Below, in pieces: positions 1-13,000 of a stretch of DNA of 64,000 bases (the first letter of the stretch is position 1; every line of letters starts with the position of its first letter). The DNA lies in the NCBI GenBank assembly GCA_963930655.1, contig OZ005617.1, positions 2,730,501-2,794,500 on the forward strand, written 5' to 3'. The position numbers were made by a program, and so were the translations under genes. The notes beneath the pieces were generated by a model. It was given only the letters and a program-made list of their open reading frames with translations. It did no database searches and was not told the DNA's origin. Source of the DNA: Myrica gale. Lineage: Eukaryota; Streptophyta; Magnoliopsida; Fagales; Myricaceae.

Positions 1-741
1 ATTTTTTACTCTGGTGCGTACGTAAATGTTTTGTTTCAGACCTTTTGAGCGAAGATTACACGTATATATATAGAGTGAAAAAACAAAAGGTAGAGGAAGG
101 GAGATTGAGGCCGGAGAGAGGATTACACGTTCGTATCTTGTAATTACTTATAATTAAGCACGCCTTTCTTTTCCAGCACCCCAAAAATTATAATTCGTCT
201 GATGATCAAACAAAGCTGGAAGGCTTTACAAGTGGCAGACCATATCTTTTTCCCAGCAAGAAGGGCTACACAATTGCCAAATTAAGCTCAATTAATGCAT
301 ATATATATGTCACTTCGAGATATTGGTAAAATATATAATGTGGAGTGTGAATTGAAAGGACATCTCGATGACATTCCATGAGGAAAAATTCAAAAAGACC
401 TTCCCTTACTATATGCATCATCAAGTACGGCCTATTCTTATCAATTGTGAGAGGTTAAGATCACATGAGAGCTGCTAGCTGCGGTCCCAATACAATGATT
501 TGAAGATTGAATCACCTATTCTTCCATTCAATGATTTCCTATTTCATTATAATTAAAATCTTTAGATTTCATTACATTGTCCTAACTTTTGATCAGATCA
601 AAAGAATTTCTATCCAAGATAATAAAAAAAGAAAAATTTGTCATTTACAGTGCTAGCTAGCTCAAACCAAAATGTGTTTTGGAAAATAATGCATCAATAG
701 TTCCCCTGTGCTGGACCAGATTGGCTTGACAAAAAAAAAAA
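1..741. other. AT-rich intergenic DNA, no gene seen
   Basis: I see no supported coding region or RNA gene here. The stretch is AT-rich and ends in a run of eleven A at 731-741 that abuts the foldback element on its right. Confidence 0.6.
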
Positions 742-1514
742 GGGTTAATGTCCTTTTTAGTCCCTAGGTTTTGGGGCGGTGTTCGTTTTAATCCCTAGGT
801 TTTAGTTTTGTTCAAAACAGTCCCTAGGTTATTTACGTTTGTCTTTTTAGTCCTTCCGTCACTCCCGAGCCCAGTCAGCTAACGGTGTGACACGTCACAC
901 TCAATAGAATATTGACACGTGTACCAACTTTTTTAAAAATAATAAAAATGTCCACATGGTAAAAAAAAAAAAACACACGGGAGAGGTACCCCGTGGCCAC
1001 CTCCGAACGGGGAGCCCAGATTTGGGCTCCCCGTCGACGGGGGTGGCTGGGGAGCCCAGATTTGGGCTCCCCGTCGCCGGGGTGAGTGCCCCCGGCCACC
1101 ACCGTCGACGGGGAGCCCAGATCTGGGCTCCCGCTCGTCGGTGGCCAGACGGGGAGCCCAGATCTGGGCTCCCCGTCGCCGGGGTGAGTGCCCCCGGCCA
1201 CCCCCGTCGACGGGGAGCCCAAATCTGGGCTCCCCGTTCGGAGGTGGCCACGGGGTACCTCTCCAGTGTGTTTTTTTTTTTTTTACCCATGTGGACATTT
1301 TTATTATTTTTAAAAAAGTTGGTACACGTGTCAATATTCTATTGGGTGTGACGTGTCACACCGTTAGCTGACTGGGCTCGGGAGTGACGGAATTGGACGG
1401 AAGGACTAAAAAGACAAACGTAAATAACCTAGGGACTGTTTTGAACAAAAATAAAACCTAGGGATTAAAACGAACACCGCCCCAAAACCTAGGGACTAAA
1501 AAGGACATTAACCC
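742..1514. mobile_element. Large foldback (palindromic) non-autonomous element
   Basis: The left end, beginning gggttaatgtcctttttag, returns as its reverse complement at the right end, and the match runs inward for about 260 bp on each side, including the segment around the ACACGTGTC/GACACGTGT boxes. The only clear length difference noticed is a small insertion near 1390. The GC-rich middle (about 1005-1245) holds five copies of a 24-bp self-complementary unit of the form ggggagcccaga/ttgggctcccc, at about 1009, 1049, 1110, 1151 and 1212. Both ends are flanked by eleven A, which would fit a 9-bp Mutator-type target duplication but is low in information. No transposase is present. Reading frames inside it are mirror images on both strands and are not genes. 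Confidence 0.85.
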
Positions 1515-1818
1515 AAAAAAAAAAAGGCAAAACCAGGCTTCCAAGACCAGCTGTTATTCAAAACCATCAAGAGTATTTTTGAACAGTGATTATTGTGCCC
1601 TTTGCTATTATAAGTTTATGCTATAAATTAAGATTTTCGCAACTGAAAGATCATATATATATATATATATAGTGACCAAAAAAGACCCAACTTAACAGCT
1701 CCATCTAATATATTTGACAAAAGAAATAAAAGACAAAGAGGAGTTCCAGACTCGCAACAAAAACAACTGTAAAACATTAGCACCCAAGCTTGCGTTCTAG
1801 TAAATCCACGCACTTGCT

Positions 1819-1975
1819 GGAGAAGTGGATTGAGATTGAGTCAGAGATTGAGATTGAGATTGAATTTGAGAAAAAAGTGGAATGAGATTGAGACCGAGAT
1901 GGAGAAGTGGATTGAGATTGAGTTTAAGTTTGAAATTGAGATAAAAGTGGAATGAGATTGAGACCGAGATTGAGC
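1819..1975. repeat. GAGATTGA-rich minisatellite
   Basis: Purine-rich tandem array built from gagattga-like units. A larger unit containing 'gagaagtggattgagattga' occurs at about 1820 and again about 82 bp later, with 'aaaagtggaatgagattgag' also repeated. It lies about 320 bp upstream of the wound-responsive gene start. Confidence 0.8.
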
Positions 1976-2297
1976 GTGGATATTCTTGGCACTTTGTTTA
2001 AGAAAAAAAAACTTTTTCCACTTGTCTTCTTACAGGTTTTCTTTATTCTGTCGCTGTCTAGGAGTCCAAGTTCAAAGGCATAGATAGCATAGGAGATAAG
2101 CTGAGTAGTTTTGGAACCCAAATACCAGAGGGTTCTTTCGCAAACTGCTGGCGACACACTGCCTGTAGTTTTTTCCACCCCATTTCTGATCACGCAATCT
2201 CTTATCTACTTCACTTAAAAGAAAGATATACAGATCCCACACCACGAACACCATGTAACTACTGCACTTAACTGTGATTTATCAGTTAGAAAGAGCC

Positions 2298-2513
2298 ATG
2301 GGTGCAGCAGGCAGATCTTGGATAGTGGCAACAAGTATTGGAGCAGTGGAGGCCTTGAAAGACCAAGGGATTTGCCGGTGGAACTATCCTCTAAGATCAC
2401 TTCAACAGCATGCCAAGAACAATATCTGTCAGGTCAAGAAACTCTCTGCTCAGTCCGCTTCTGCTATATCCAGTAGAATGGAGAATCATGAGAAGCTGAA
2501 GCAGTCTGAATAG
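2298..2513 (+). CDS. Wound-responsive family protein (DUF3774/WIP type)
   Basis: Single-exon frame of 71 residues starting MGAAGRSWIVATSIGAVEA and containing the family hallmark ALKDQG-x-CRWNYPLRS followed by QQHAKNN. Proteins of this small plant family are about 70-100 residues long and are induced by wounding, hypoxia or other stress; their molecular role is poorly known. I chose the ATG at 2298 rather than an in-frame codon at 2274 because family members begin with a short Met-Ser/Gly-rich lead just before the RSW/RAW motif. A hydrophobic stretch (IVATSIGAV) follows the start. The C-terminus is hydrophilic (MENHEKLKQSE). The frame is intact, so it is probably functional. No convincing TATA box was identified. 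Confidence 0.88.
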   Translation: MGAAGRSWIVATSIGAVEALKDQGICRWNYPLRSLQQHAKNNICQVKKLSAQSASAISSRMENHEKLKQSE

Positions 2514-4649
2514 TCTTTGAGAAAAGTCATGTACTTAAGCAATTGGGGTCCTAATTTATTGATCCCATTCCCCTACACTTCTTGTAAATATGTTGCCAAA
2601 TTTTGAATGAATATGCAATATTTTAGTTTCAGCCCTACCTTACTTAATATAATTCTGAACTTGCCCAAGAAAAATGCAATTGACTGTGACATGTTTCCCT
2701 CACTTGTTCTTCTTTCTTCTTTCTTCTTTTGGATAAGATCTGCAATTGATGGGATTTAACACAGGACAAATCTGAATTGAGAGAAATCGAAGTAATTCTA
2801 TTTCATCATTTCGACAACACAAGTTTCATGGAGATTCATTGTGTTGCTGAGAAAAGGAAAACAAAGAACAGAGAGGGGATGTGTTGCTGAGAAAGGGCAA
2901 ACAAAGGACAGAGAGGGGGTGTTTCCAGTACATTGCTGTAGTACATAACTATTTGTTAATTGTCTCTTATAGTCATTTAACTTTCTGTTTTTAAATTCTA
3001 AGCTACTGGTCGTTTCGAGTTCCGGTTTTGGTATTCGGCCCAGAGCCTTTTTGTTGGTTTCCAAAGCCGAATGCAAACCAAACGCGTTTTCGGCCCAATG
3101 TTACGGCGCAACTTGGAAACTATTCCGATACTCTTCGTATGCATGAACAGTTTGTAAAAGTATCTTAGGATATAAAGCGGATGTCAAGAATTTTTTTTTT
3201 AAAAAAATTTATAACCATTTTTTCTTCGAATCTAATACTTTTAATAATTTTAAATAATTTTTTTTGCAAACTCTAATAATTTTGTGTAAATTTCAATACT
3301 TTTTATAAACTCCAACCATTTTTTCACCGATCCCAACAGAATCTACACTAACTTCAACAACTAGAAAATTTGTTTGTTCATCAAACTCACAGCACAACAA
3401 AATTTACAAAAATAAATATTCAAAATCTCAAAAAATCCTACACAAATTCTAACAAATCCTCTCTCCTAATACTTTTCACTAACATCCAATATTTTTTATT
3501 AAAAAGTTACATCAAATAATCTATTTCTACATATTTTCACCAACTCTAATAAAAATTAAATATCTTTAAAACTTTAATACAAAAATCTATAAAACTCTAA
3601 TTTATATAAATATTCAAAATTCTATCAAAATCCTAAAAATCTTACAAATTTTTATAAAAATACTATTCTCGACTTAATAAAATAATTATAAATATTTTTC
3701 TATTTTTTATTAAATTATCTCTTTTCATTATAATAAATATATAAAATTCATTCAAATCATCTCATTGTTCACTTTTTTCGTTAATTTCTGTAAGCTACAG
3801 TTTTGCCTCCCAAAGTGGTATTTGTTAGTTAAAATTTTGGCCTACTAAATAACTATAAAATATTCTCTCTCCCATCACATTATTCATTTCATTATAATAA
3901 ATATAAAAAAATTCATTCAAATAATCTCTCTTAAATTTTTTCACCAACTTCAACGTCTCAAAATTTAACACTACGAGAGTAAGAATTCAACAGTTTTTAG
4001 AAATTTTTAAATATTAAAAAAAATATTAAAAAACTGAAAGAGATTAAAATTTTATTAAAATTTGTGAGAAAAATAATAAAAATAAAAATTTTATAAGAAT
4101 TAGTGAATTTTTTTGAAGAAAAGTGATTTGAGGAATTTTTTATATTTATAGTAATAAAAATAATAATTTAATGAAAGGGGATGATTTTAAAAATATTATT
4201 ATTATGTTAACTAAAAAATTTACGTTAATTATATTTACAAATAAAAACTTTGAAAGGGAGATAATTTTGACTAAAAATTCTCGTTTATCTTCTCCAGCCT
4301 TCCGATGAAAGTGACACTAGTCGGATATTTCTTTTACAGTCGTTTACTACGGTCGGATAAACTGTAATTACCGTACCAACCGCACCTGAGACAAAACACA
4401 AACGAAAAAACAAAAAATTCGTCTCCGTTTCTGGATCGTCTGACAATAATCTAGTACCCGACCTTCGATCTCGCACAAACCTTCAAAACTTAAACCACCG
4501 TTTCTTACTGCCTTCTCCGATTCTGTTAATAAACCCCTTATTGTCCTTTATCTTTCAGGAGCTCTACGATTTTCGCATGGGCTGAGTGATTCAACTCCAC
4601 GATTGAGGGTTCCGAAGACCTGAAAAATTTCCAATCTTTATTCTCACAG
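2514..4649. other. Intergenic region, AT-rich, with a short direct repeat
   Basis: A roughly 40-bp direct repeat (tgtgttgctgagaaa...acagagaggg) occurs twice between about 2838 and 2920. From about 3180 to 4260 the DNA is very AT-rich and contains phrases such as 'aaattcattcaaat' that recur in the MITE family described elsewhere in this window. The last 100 bp or so should be the 5' leader of the RING gene. No other gene is supported. Confidence 0.5.
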
Positions 4650-6123
4650 ATGGCCTCGACAAGGTCCCCGAACCGTTCCTTCTCCTCTTCCGACATCGTC
4701 GATACGACGCCTTTTCTCAATAATTCTAGTGGGTCAAGCGACGAGACCAATCCGAGCCGTCGATTCGTTCAGCGGCAGAGCCTGCGCCAGGCAGCGCGGT
4801 TTCTACGGCAAGCCAGCAGCGGCCGCCCGCTCATGCGCGAGCCGTCGATGCTGGTGCGAGAGACTGCGGCGGAGCAATTGGAGGAGAGGCAGAGCGACTG
4901 GGCGTACTCAAAGCCCGTGGTGGTCCTCGACATCGTCTGGAACTTCGCTTTTGTGGTTGTCGCTGCCACAGTCCTGGTGCTGAGCCGGAACGAGGTGCCG
5001 AGCATGCCGCTTAGGCTCTGGATAGTGGGCTACGCCCTGCAATGCGTGCTACACATGGTTTGCGTCTGTGTCGAGTATCGGAGAAGGCGGCAGAGGCGGC
5101 CGAGCCGGCCCCCAACATTTGATTCGGCGGACGGGGGTGGAAATTTGAGCTCAAGGTCGGGAGAGGATCCGATGCAGTACGTCACATTGGCGGAACATTT
5201 GGGAGAGGAGGGCAGCGGGTAATTTTGTTTTAGATATTTGTTGCAGAATTGAATTTCAAAGCCCTACAGTCAGGTTCATATTTATTTGATGATATCGTAC
5301 TGTTCTCTTGTGTTATACATTATACTTTAACGTTTTCAAGCTGCGAAGAGGATTTAGAGCAGTTTGTTTGTCGTCTTATATGGATGAGACCTAGTGGAAA
5401 CTATAATGCATTCAATTGTGGGATTTCCCGATATTTGTATTTTGAAACCTTGCACCTCGGCATTTAGCCTCTTTTATGGGCATGAAGTCAGTATCTTTCT
5501 GCTGTCTAGACATGTCCTCCTCTATATGTAGAAATGAATAAAAGTGGAAGGGTATTGGGTGCGGTTGATGATTTACTGAAGAAATAAGGAAGTCTTTCTC
5601 GGTGTGTGATAAAAGAACTTGATATTTCTTATCACGAATTTCTGTGTTTTGGTTTTGTTTCTAATCTGTCTTTTGATTTTTGTTTGAAGAACTTTACTTT
5701 GAGTATGTTTCCAAAAAGTAATATCTATAGTATGACAAGTTGCTTCTTTACATGATGATTTGCGAGATTTAAAGAAAATGTGATTTTTTTTAACGGTTTT
5801 TTCATCGATTCATTATTTTCATGGATGGGGAAGGTGCTTCTTGTGTATGAATTTGTATTGTCTGAGATTGCAGATTACTTTCTTTTTGGGCTTTGCTGAA
5901 TATAATGGGTTGTTACGTCATCCTTATTATGAAGCATCTTGTATGATGTTGCAGAATATGTGCTCATCATATTGTGTTTTCATTGACACAGCAGTGTTGC
6001 AAAGCATCTGGAATCTGCAAATACAATGTTTTCATTTCTCTGGTGGATTATTGGATTCTACTGGGTATCTGCGGATGGTCAAGCTCTAGCTCGTGGCTCT
6101 CCGCAGCTTTATTGGTATGTGTT

Positions 6124-6165
<42 letters not shown>

Positions 6166-9100
6166 GTTCAGATTTTTATTTGTAATTGAATCTTACATTG
6201 GGTAATATGGGTTGTTTTGCAGGCTATGTATAATTTTCTTGGGTTTTGATGTGTTCTTTGTCGTTTTCTGTGTTGCACTAGCATGTGTAATTGGCATTGC
6301 TGTTTGCTGCTGTCTTCCATGTATCATAGCACTTTTATATGCTGTGGCAGACCAGGTAATTCTCATATACTGTTTCCTAGCCATATGTGCCTTAATTTAT
6401 TGCATTATTATCATTATGATCATTACCATAAGTGACTCATTTCTAATATATGGTATCTATGTGTATTGTATTCAATTCTCGTAAATTATAAGTAATCGCA
6501 GTTTAATATTGTGTTGAATAGTTGAAATCAGAAAAAGAATCAGTTAATTCTCCGAGAACTTGCCCTGAATATTGTTTTTATTGTAGTTTAGTCTTTGAAG
6601 AGTGTTCGAAGCGAATAATGCTATCACCACTTACTAAGCATGATACTACCAAGTTGGAGTAAATGGAATTTAGCTATGGAGTTTGTTCGTACATTATACT
6701 TCTGTAGCAAAGCACTTCATCCAAATCTATTTTTGTTGGTGTTTGCGTCCAAAATTTTGAACACTCCAAAATCTTCTCATCAAATCATCTATTTCCATTA
6801 CAATAAACATATAAAATTCATTTAAATCACCTCTCTCTTCACTTTTTCACCAACACTCATAACCGCCCCAAAATTTTTGTTCGCAAACACCACCTTTTAG
6901 TGGGTTGGGCGGTGAAGCTAAAATATCGCTTATGGCAGAAATAAAATTAAGAGATTTGATCGCCATGGGGAGGACTTCAATTTAATGGATGAGTTGGATG
7001 TTGACAAATATCATGATAAGATGTGGATGTGGTGGAAATAGGTGGAATGCTAGTCCCCGTCCAAATTTTGTTTTAAGCCTCTAATTGTGTCCTACCACTA
7101 GTAGGTTTTTGTAGTATGTTGTTAATTCTTTTTCGATTGTTTTTTTTGGTGTATCTTTTTAATTACTTGTGTGTTTTTGCTAAAATTGATACACCTTAGA
7201 AAGCAAGTGGGAAGCTGGGGACAGATACTGCACAAAAATGTTTAAATATGACTGCATACTACTTGATTTTCTAATGAGGGAACGTTAACCCAGTAGAGAC
7301 CTTGTTTCTTGCCGGGTTGTGGGTCTTTTCTCCATTAGCGCCTAACTTTGCCCAATTGAATGGCTTTGTTGTTTTTTTTTTGGGTGACGAGGGAAATCCG
7401 GGCACCCAACCACATGCACCGAGCTCGGACGGACCTGGCCCAGTATACGCACGAGGTGGGCTTAACGCCATGGCAAACCCCGGGCCGTGCAGCCCTCCCA
7501 AACCACACATGCCAGTTAAGTCCAGCTTCGCTGAGGAGTGGCCCCAAGGAGTTGTTTGCACCTGAGAGGATTCGAACTTGGGACCTCAGGGGGAGCAAAC
7601 CCCTAGGCCCCAAGCCTTCACTACTCAGGCCAACCCCTTGGGGTTATGGCTTTGTTGTTTTAATGGATAAGAAAGACGTATTTAGTTTTTTTTTGTAGGT
7701 TCTTATTCAAGTCAGTTTCATATACTAATCTTATTGGGTAAAAGGAGCTTATCTTTGGTTTGTTATAGATTCAAGAATCATACATCTTTGACCTCCACAA
7801 ACATTCGGTTGTCCAGGAATAGAGTTCATAGCTTTTTGAAAATGGGTGATTGATTGAATGATATAGACAAAAGTTACATCAGATTTCGCTAACCCCAAGG
7901 ACTAGTTCAATTATGCATCTTGATTAATGGAGCTTTTGCTATCTAATTTCAAGAATGTTAGATCCCAACTTTAACAATTTGTTTATGTTTGCATGCAAGT
8001 AGCCAGTACAGAAAGCCCTGCTTGACGAGCATTAGAAAAGTTTATGATAAATAGGTGAGAGGAAAGTAATAGTTGGACAGATAGAAAGGAATTATGTCAT
8101 ACTGGAGAGCAACACAGAGATATATCTAGTTGTGTCAAAGGAAACAATTTGAACAGCAAGGGAAGGAAGTGGAGCGTGAGTTATAATAATAATGAAAAAA
8201 ATTCCATTGAGATAGTTGATTGGTGATCTTATCCTTCGTTTCAAAAATGCCGCTCCCGATGTACTGCTTAGTAGACATAGGATAACGCTTATCTTCTATG
8301 TTGTGGGAAACTCTACAGCCCCCAACGGGCGGCCGCCCACGGGGCCATTCCTCTGGTGATGAAAACAAAAAGTCTATATTACTTGATTTTACAAGTTGAA
8401 TGACTGAATCTTGAAAATATAATCCAGGGCTTTGATGTGAACGTGGTGGTATCCTTTAGGCTACAAGGGATTGGATGGAACTTTGAATAGATCTCATAAT
8501 ATTGAAGTATCCATTCAAAAAGATTTTTCTGGTAGAGTATTCTGTGCCTGCAACCTGCAAGTCTCTGTCATGTTAGCATCTCAATGGGTAGCTTTTCTTT
8601 GTAGATGACAAACTGTTCTTAACCTCTTTTTTCCCAGTTGAGGGGCTCAAGCACATGGTGACTTTTCGATGCTTTATACTTTATCACTATTAGTTTTGGT
8701 AGGTTAAAAATGGCATGAGACCACTGGTGTTGAACTTTCAAGTGTTCTGTCAGCCCTCTCTTGCTTGGGGAAGTAGTGGAATTTCAGCTATATCTCATTG
8801 GCAATATATTTATTGACTTTCTACTGTTTGATGTGCAATTCTTGTATGGACTAGCCGAAATGCATAATTTATTTGTAAACCTGTGTTTTTTAAGAGGGTA
8901 ATGCTTTGAATATTGGTTTCTGCTATCATCCACACATGCACTTATAAATAAATTTGAAATCTGTTTTTTTTTAAATAATAGGAGTACTGCTAGTCCCTTC
9001 ATTCTAGGGAGATGTTTGATTGCCTAAATTTTGGCACTCCAATTTCGGACCTGATTAAAAAAACTACAAATAATCTTTCTCCTCATCAAATAATTCTTTT

Positions 9101-10038
9101 TTATTATAATATTAATTCAAATATTCTTTCTTTTCACTTTTTCACCAACTCCCATAAACTATGTTCATTTTTTCACCAACCCCCATATTCCAAAATTTCC
9201 ACCACCCCAAAATTTTAACAATCAAACACCACGTATATATGCATAAATCATTGCATACAATAGGTCGTAAAGGAGGAGAATCATCACATTGCTACGAGGC
9301 TATTAATTTACTGGAGTTAAATAGTGTAGCCTATACTAATGTCCCTTTTTCTGTACCCTTTATTTTCTTTTTCTTCTGATGACCTTTTACCAAAACAGGA
9401 AGGTGCGACAAAAGAAGACATTGAGCAGCTCTCAAAATTCAAATTCCGGAAGATGGGGGATAATGAGAAACTTGGTGGTGATGTACAAGGACATCCTGGG
9501 GGAATAATGACTGAATGTGGCACAGATTCTTCCATGGAACATGTTCTTTCGCAAGAGGATGCGGTATGTAGTCGAAAACATTCGTTTTCTGGGTTAGCTT
9601 TCTTTATTTTCTCCTTATCTGTTCTTATTATTGTGTGTACTGTTTCCAAAAAGTGAAAACTAACACATAGGGAACAAGCTGTACACACTGATATAAATTA
9701 AAGAAACACATGCTACATCTTTTTCATGCAAATAATTAGGTATGCATCTATGTAAACCGGGATTCAATCTGGGTTCTTATATAATTTCCTATTGTATATA
9801 TTGCTTAAAAAACCCAAATTAATAGGGGTTCCATATTTGACATTATGCCTCTGGTAACTTCTAGGAGTGTTGCATCTGCCTTTCTGCTTATGATGAAGGG
9901 GTTGAGCTGAGAGAACTTCCCTGTGGTCATCATTTTCATTGTGCCTGCGTGGATAAATGGCTCTACATCAATGCTACATGTCCTCTCTGCAAGTATAATA
10001 TTTTGAAGAGTAGCAGCAATGGCCAAGAGGAAGTATGA
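4650..10038 (+). CDS. RING-H2 membrane E3 ubiquitin ligase (At1g12760/At4g11680 type)
   Basis: Five exons join in frame: 4650-5218, 5992-6114, 6223-6355, 9399-9563 and 9865-10038, giving about 387 residues. All four introns are GT-AG. Exon 1 starts [11 protein letters not shown] and encodes a serine-rich N-terminus plus two hydrophobic segments. Exons 2 and 3 add further membrane segments ([15 protein letters not shown] and a long stretch ending [17 protein letters not shown]). Exon 4 has [12 protein letters not shown]. Exon 5 holds the C3H2C3 RING-H2: CCIC, then CGHHFHCAC, then ten residues and CPLC. This domain recruits E2 enzymes, so the product should be a multi-pass membrane ubiquitin ligase. 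The ORF appears complete. Intron 3 is about 3 kb and carries a SINE and two MITEs. Confidence 0.93.
6128..6159. repeat. (TC)n microsatellite in intron 2 of the RING gene
   Basis: About 16 uninterrupted TC units shortly after the intron 2 donor site. Confidence 0.95.
6737..6892. mobile_element. Short AT-rich MITE in RING intron 3
   Basis: Bounded by an 11-bp terminal inverted repeat (TGGTGTTTGCG on the left, CGCAAACACCA on the right). The interior carries the family phrases 'aaattcatttaaatcacctc' and 'actttttcaccaac', shared with the elements at 9011, 36573, 45508 and 62448. Confidence 0.75.
7360..7661 (-). mobile_element. tRNA-derived SINE in RING intron 3
   Basis: The element body (7376-7645) reads on the minus strand. 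It has an RNA polymerase III A-box-like TTGGCCTGAGTAG near its 5' end, a B box GTTCGAATCCT about 45 bp later, a GC-rich body and a 3' poly-A tail (seen as a T run after 7370). It is flanked by a perfect 16-bp target site duplication, atggctttgttgtttt, at 7360-7375 and 7646-7661. These are the defining features of a plant SINE. Reading frames in it are not genes. Confidence 0.92.
9011..9230. mobile_element. Short AT-rich MITE near the end of RING intron 3
   Basis: Left end gatgtttgattg matches the reverse complement of the right end (ggtgtttgattg) at 10 of 12 positions. The interior includes the 'cactttttcaccaac' and 'ccccaaaattttaaca' phrases of this MITE family. Confidence 0.65.
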
Positions 10039-13000
10039 ATGCCTTCTAAACTATTGTAGCCCTGGCATTGGGAATTGCTTGTCTAGGAGGGTTTTGCGGG
10101 GTGAAGGCGGCTTTAGTTCTAGCCAAAAGCTGTTGTGCGTTTTTCTTTCCATGCGTTCTTGATATTTGTGGGGGCTTAGGGTTTTAACGTATATTATCTG
10201 TTGTCAATGGCTGTTTTGTGTCCCTACTTACTCACTCTCGAGGCAAACTGCCCTCTTTAAACTGAATATTGTGGGAGTTTGTTATAGCAATTGTATAAGT
10301 TTAAAGGAAAATTGTATTTAAGTTCTGTTAGCTTGGGGAAGGATTCTAGATCATGGGAAGGATCTGTTTGATGACTAATGACATCTCCCTAAAAGGAGAT
10401 TCAATACCAAACCATCAGACTAGTTCTTGTCCTCATTGAATGGAGTTACAAGTCTTTCTAGTGGTGGGAAAGAAGAGGTAGAAGTAAACGATGAAAGGAC
10501 AAAAGTTTGAATAGCTAGCACACTAGTTCTTTTATAATTCTATAGTTTTATGTCACCCAGACGCTTATAAAAAAAATAATTTTAAGTCACCCAGACAAAA
10601 AAAAAATTCCATGGTTTGAGGTGTGACTGGGTCAGTCCCCGTGCGATAGGATTTTAGCTCCTTTTTTTATGAGCGAAAGGGGTCTATATATGTTCAATGT
10701 GTAGGTGTATGTATTTTCTGTATTATATATCAGTAACTATCAATGCTGGTGCTATTATTCCCTCCCATCTTCTCGTTAGAGGATATTTGCATGTAGACGA
10801 TTGAAGAAGTTGGTGAGGATCTGTTTGGCAGGTAGGTTACAGGTATCTTCGCGGACGGTAACCTTTCTCTGTTTGAGGAATAAAGGACACAAAACACACT
10901 TCCTAGGGGTGAATAGCGGACATGTGGAAGCGGAATTTAAAATTCTGATGTTCGATCCGCTAACTAGCGGACGACCAAAATAGATTACACTTCCGCTTCC
11001 GCTTCCGACTCTTAGCGGATAGCAGAATTCTGATAATATTTTAGGCCATATTATTTGGCCCATTTAAGCATTTTTTTTACACAAAATAAAGATGTTATTC
11101 ATTCATCACAAATACACAGAGTGATTAGAGTTGAAATTTGGAGTAATCTTGGTCATCCTTTAAAGTTCAAACTAATACAACCATATCATATTATGATTAT
11201 ATTAGTTTTGATGGTCATTTTTTTAGCCCAAAATATTTAAAAATCAACGACTCATCGTTGATCTTTTGAAAGCCGAAAACATCCTAACAACTTATTTTAA
11301 AAATCGAAAACAACAATAACATAAACTCTTAACATAAAATTCAAATTCACAATAAAATCCTAAAACATGCAATTCACAAACAAGTGTAAAAATAAATATA
11401 AGAATATGTAATTCACAAAATTCATATTCAATCAATCCCAAAACAACATCCAAATAACAAAATTCAGATTCAATAAATCTCAAAACAACATGCAATTTAC
11501 AAAAATTCATAATCACATATTCAAAACGTCACCTAGTAAGTAGTAACATAGACACCATCACAATTTATAAATAGCTAAAGAAATATTATGAGCTTAATAA
11601 TAAAAGTGGTCAAGACTTGATGAAAACAATAACCGAAAAACATAGTGTATGCTGACATAACTTAAAATAGAAGAATATTACAATATGAACTTAGAAGTTA
11701 GAAGTATCAACTAAAGTAAGAAATTAAGAACATAACTAAACGTCAATCAATCACGAATCCACAATCGATGCAGCATTAGAAATCATCTCTGCAAAAAAAC
11801 AAATTTATTAACATATCAAATATTGATACATAATATAACATATCAAATATTGATGGTACCTAACAGATTCACTAACACAATTTACTTTCGTTTTTCAAAT
11901 GAATGCAATATAATAATTAGCCATAATCACTGGTTCACAATGATAGGTAGTCAAATCAAAGTTATAACAGTTAGCTATAAATCATAAAGAATCTAATATT
12001 GATGCATAATGACTATGAATCTAATATTTATACAGTTAGCCGAATGACTCACAATATAATATTGATGCATAACATAGTTTTTAATGCAATATAACAGGTT
12101 TACAAGAATCACAACAATTCACATTTTATGCTAGAAGCCTCGAACATATCTGTTAAAAATTTGAGAGAGAGAGAGATAGAGACAGGGAGATAGAGAGATG
12201 GAAGCAGAGACTACAGGGAGAGATAGAGATAGAGAGATTGAGACAGAGAGATAGAGACTACAGAGAGAGAGAAACATACAGAGAGAAAAAAATTGAGACA
12301 TACAAAGATAGAGAGAGAAACATATAGAGAGAGAAGTAGAACGAAAACAATGGAGGTTGACCGTTGCACTCGCCGGAGAAGACGGAACTCAACAGTCAAC
12401 AGAGAGATAGAGACTGTAAGAGAAGAGAGAAAGAGTAATGACAGACGAACACGACGAACTGAGAGAGAGAGAGGGAGCTGAGGATGGCCTCGAAGGAGAG
12501 GGGGAAGGGAATTAGGGTTTTGTTCACCGTTGATCCACGATATATATAAACCAATTAAACGACGTCCTTCTATTTAAAATATGACGATGTCGTTTTAATA
12601 TTTAGTTATTTTTTTAAAACAACTAGAACTGGTTTTTCGCTGAACCAATGGAAACTTTAGGTTCCGGTTCCGGGAAAGCTCCAAATCCACCTCCGGCTCC
12701 GGTTCCTAGAAGCTACGAACTTCAGCTTCCCGGAACTAAAGCCCGAGCTCCACCGGTAGCCAGATCAGACTTACACCGCTACTCCCCAAACAGCCTTATT
12801 GGCCATGTTTGGCTAATGATTTTAAAAATATCTATATTTTTTATTTTAAAAATATTTTTCAATCTAAATATGATTTTTTTCATACACAAAACATTTCAAT
12901 CTTCAATAAAATTTTCTATCTAATAATTTGCTTCAATTTATGTAAAAAAAAAACAACACAACAATCAATTTTATTTTACAAAAATCCATAAAAAATTTTA

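Noticed and set aside
875..1371. Several overlapping 76-133-residue open frames on both strands
   Set aside because: They are mirror translations of the foldback element and its internal palindromes, with no protein-family features.
7271..7698. Four open frames of 87-112 residues
   Set aside because: They lie within a SINE inside an intron of the RING gene.
12211..12481. Open frames rich in Arg/Glu or Ser/Leu
   Set aside because: They are translations of a GA-rich simple repeat.
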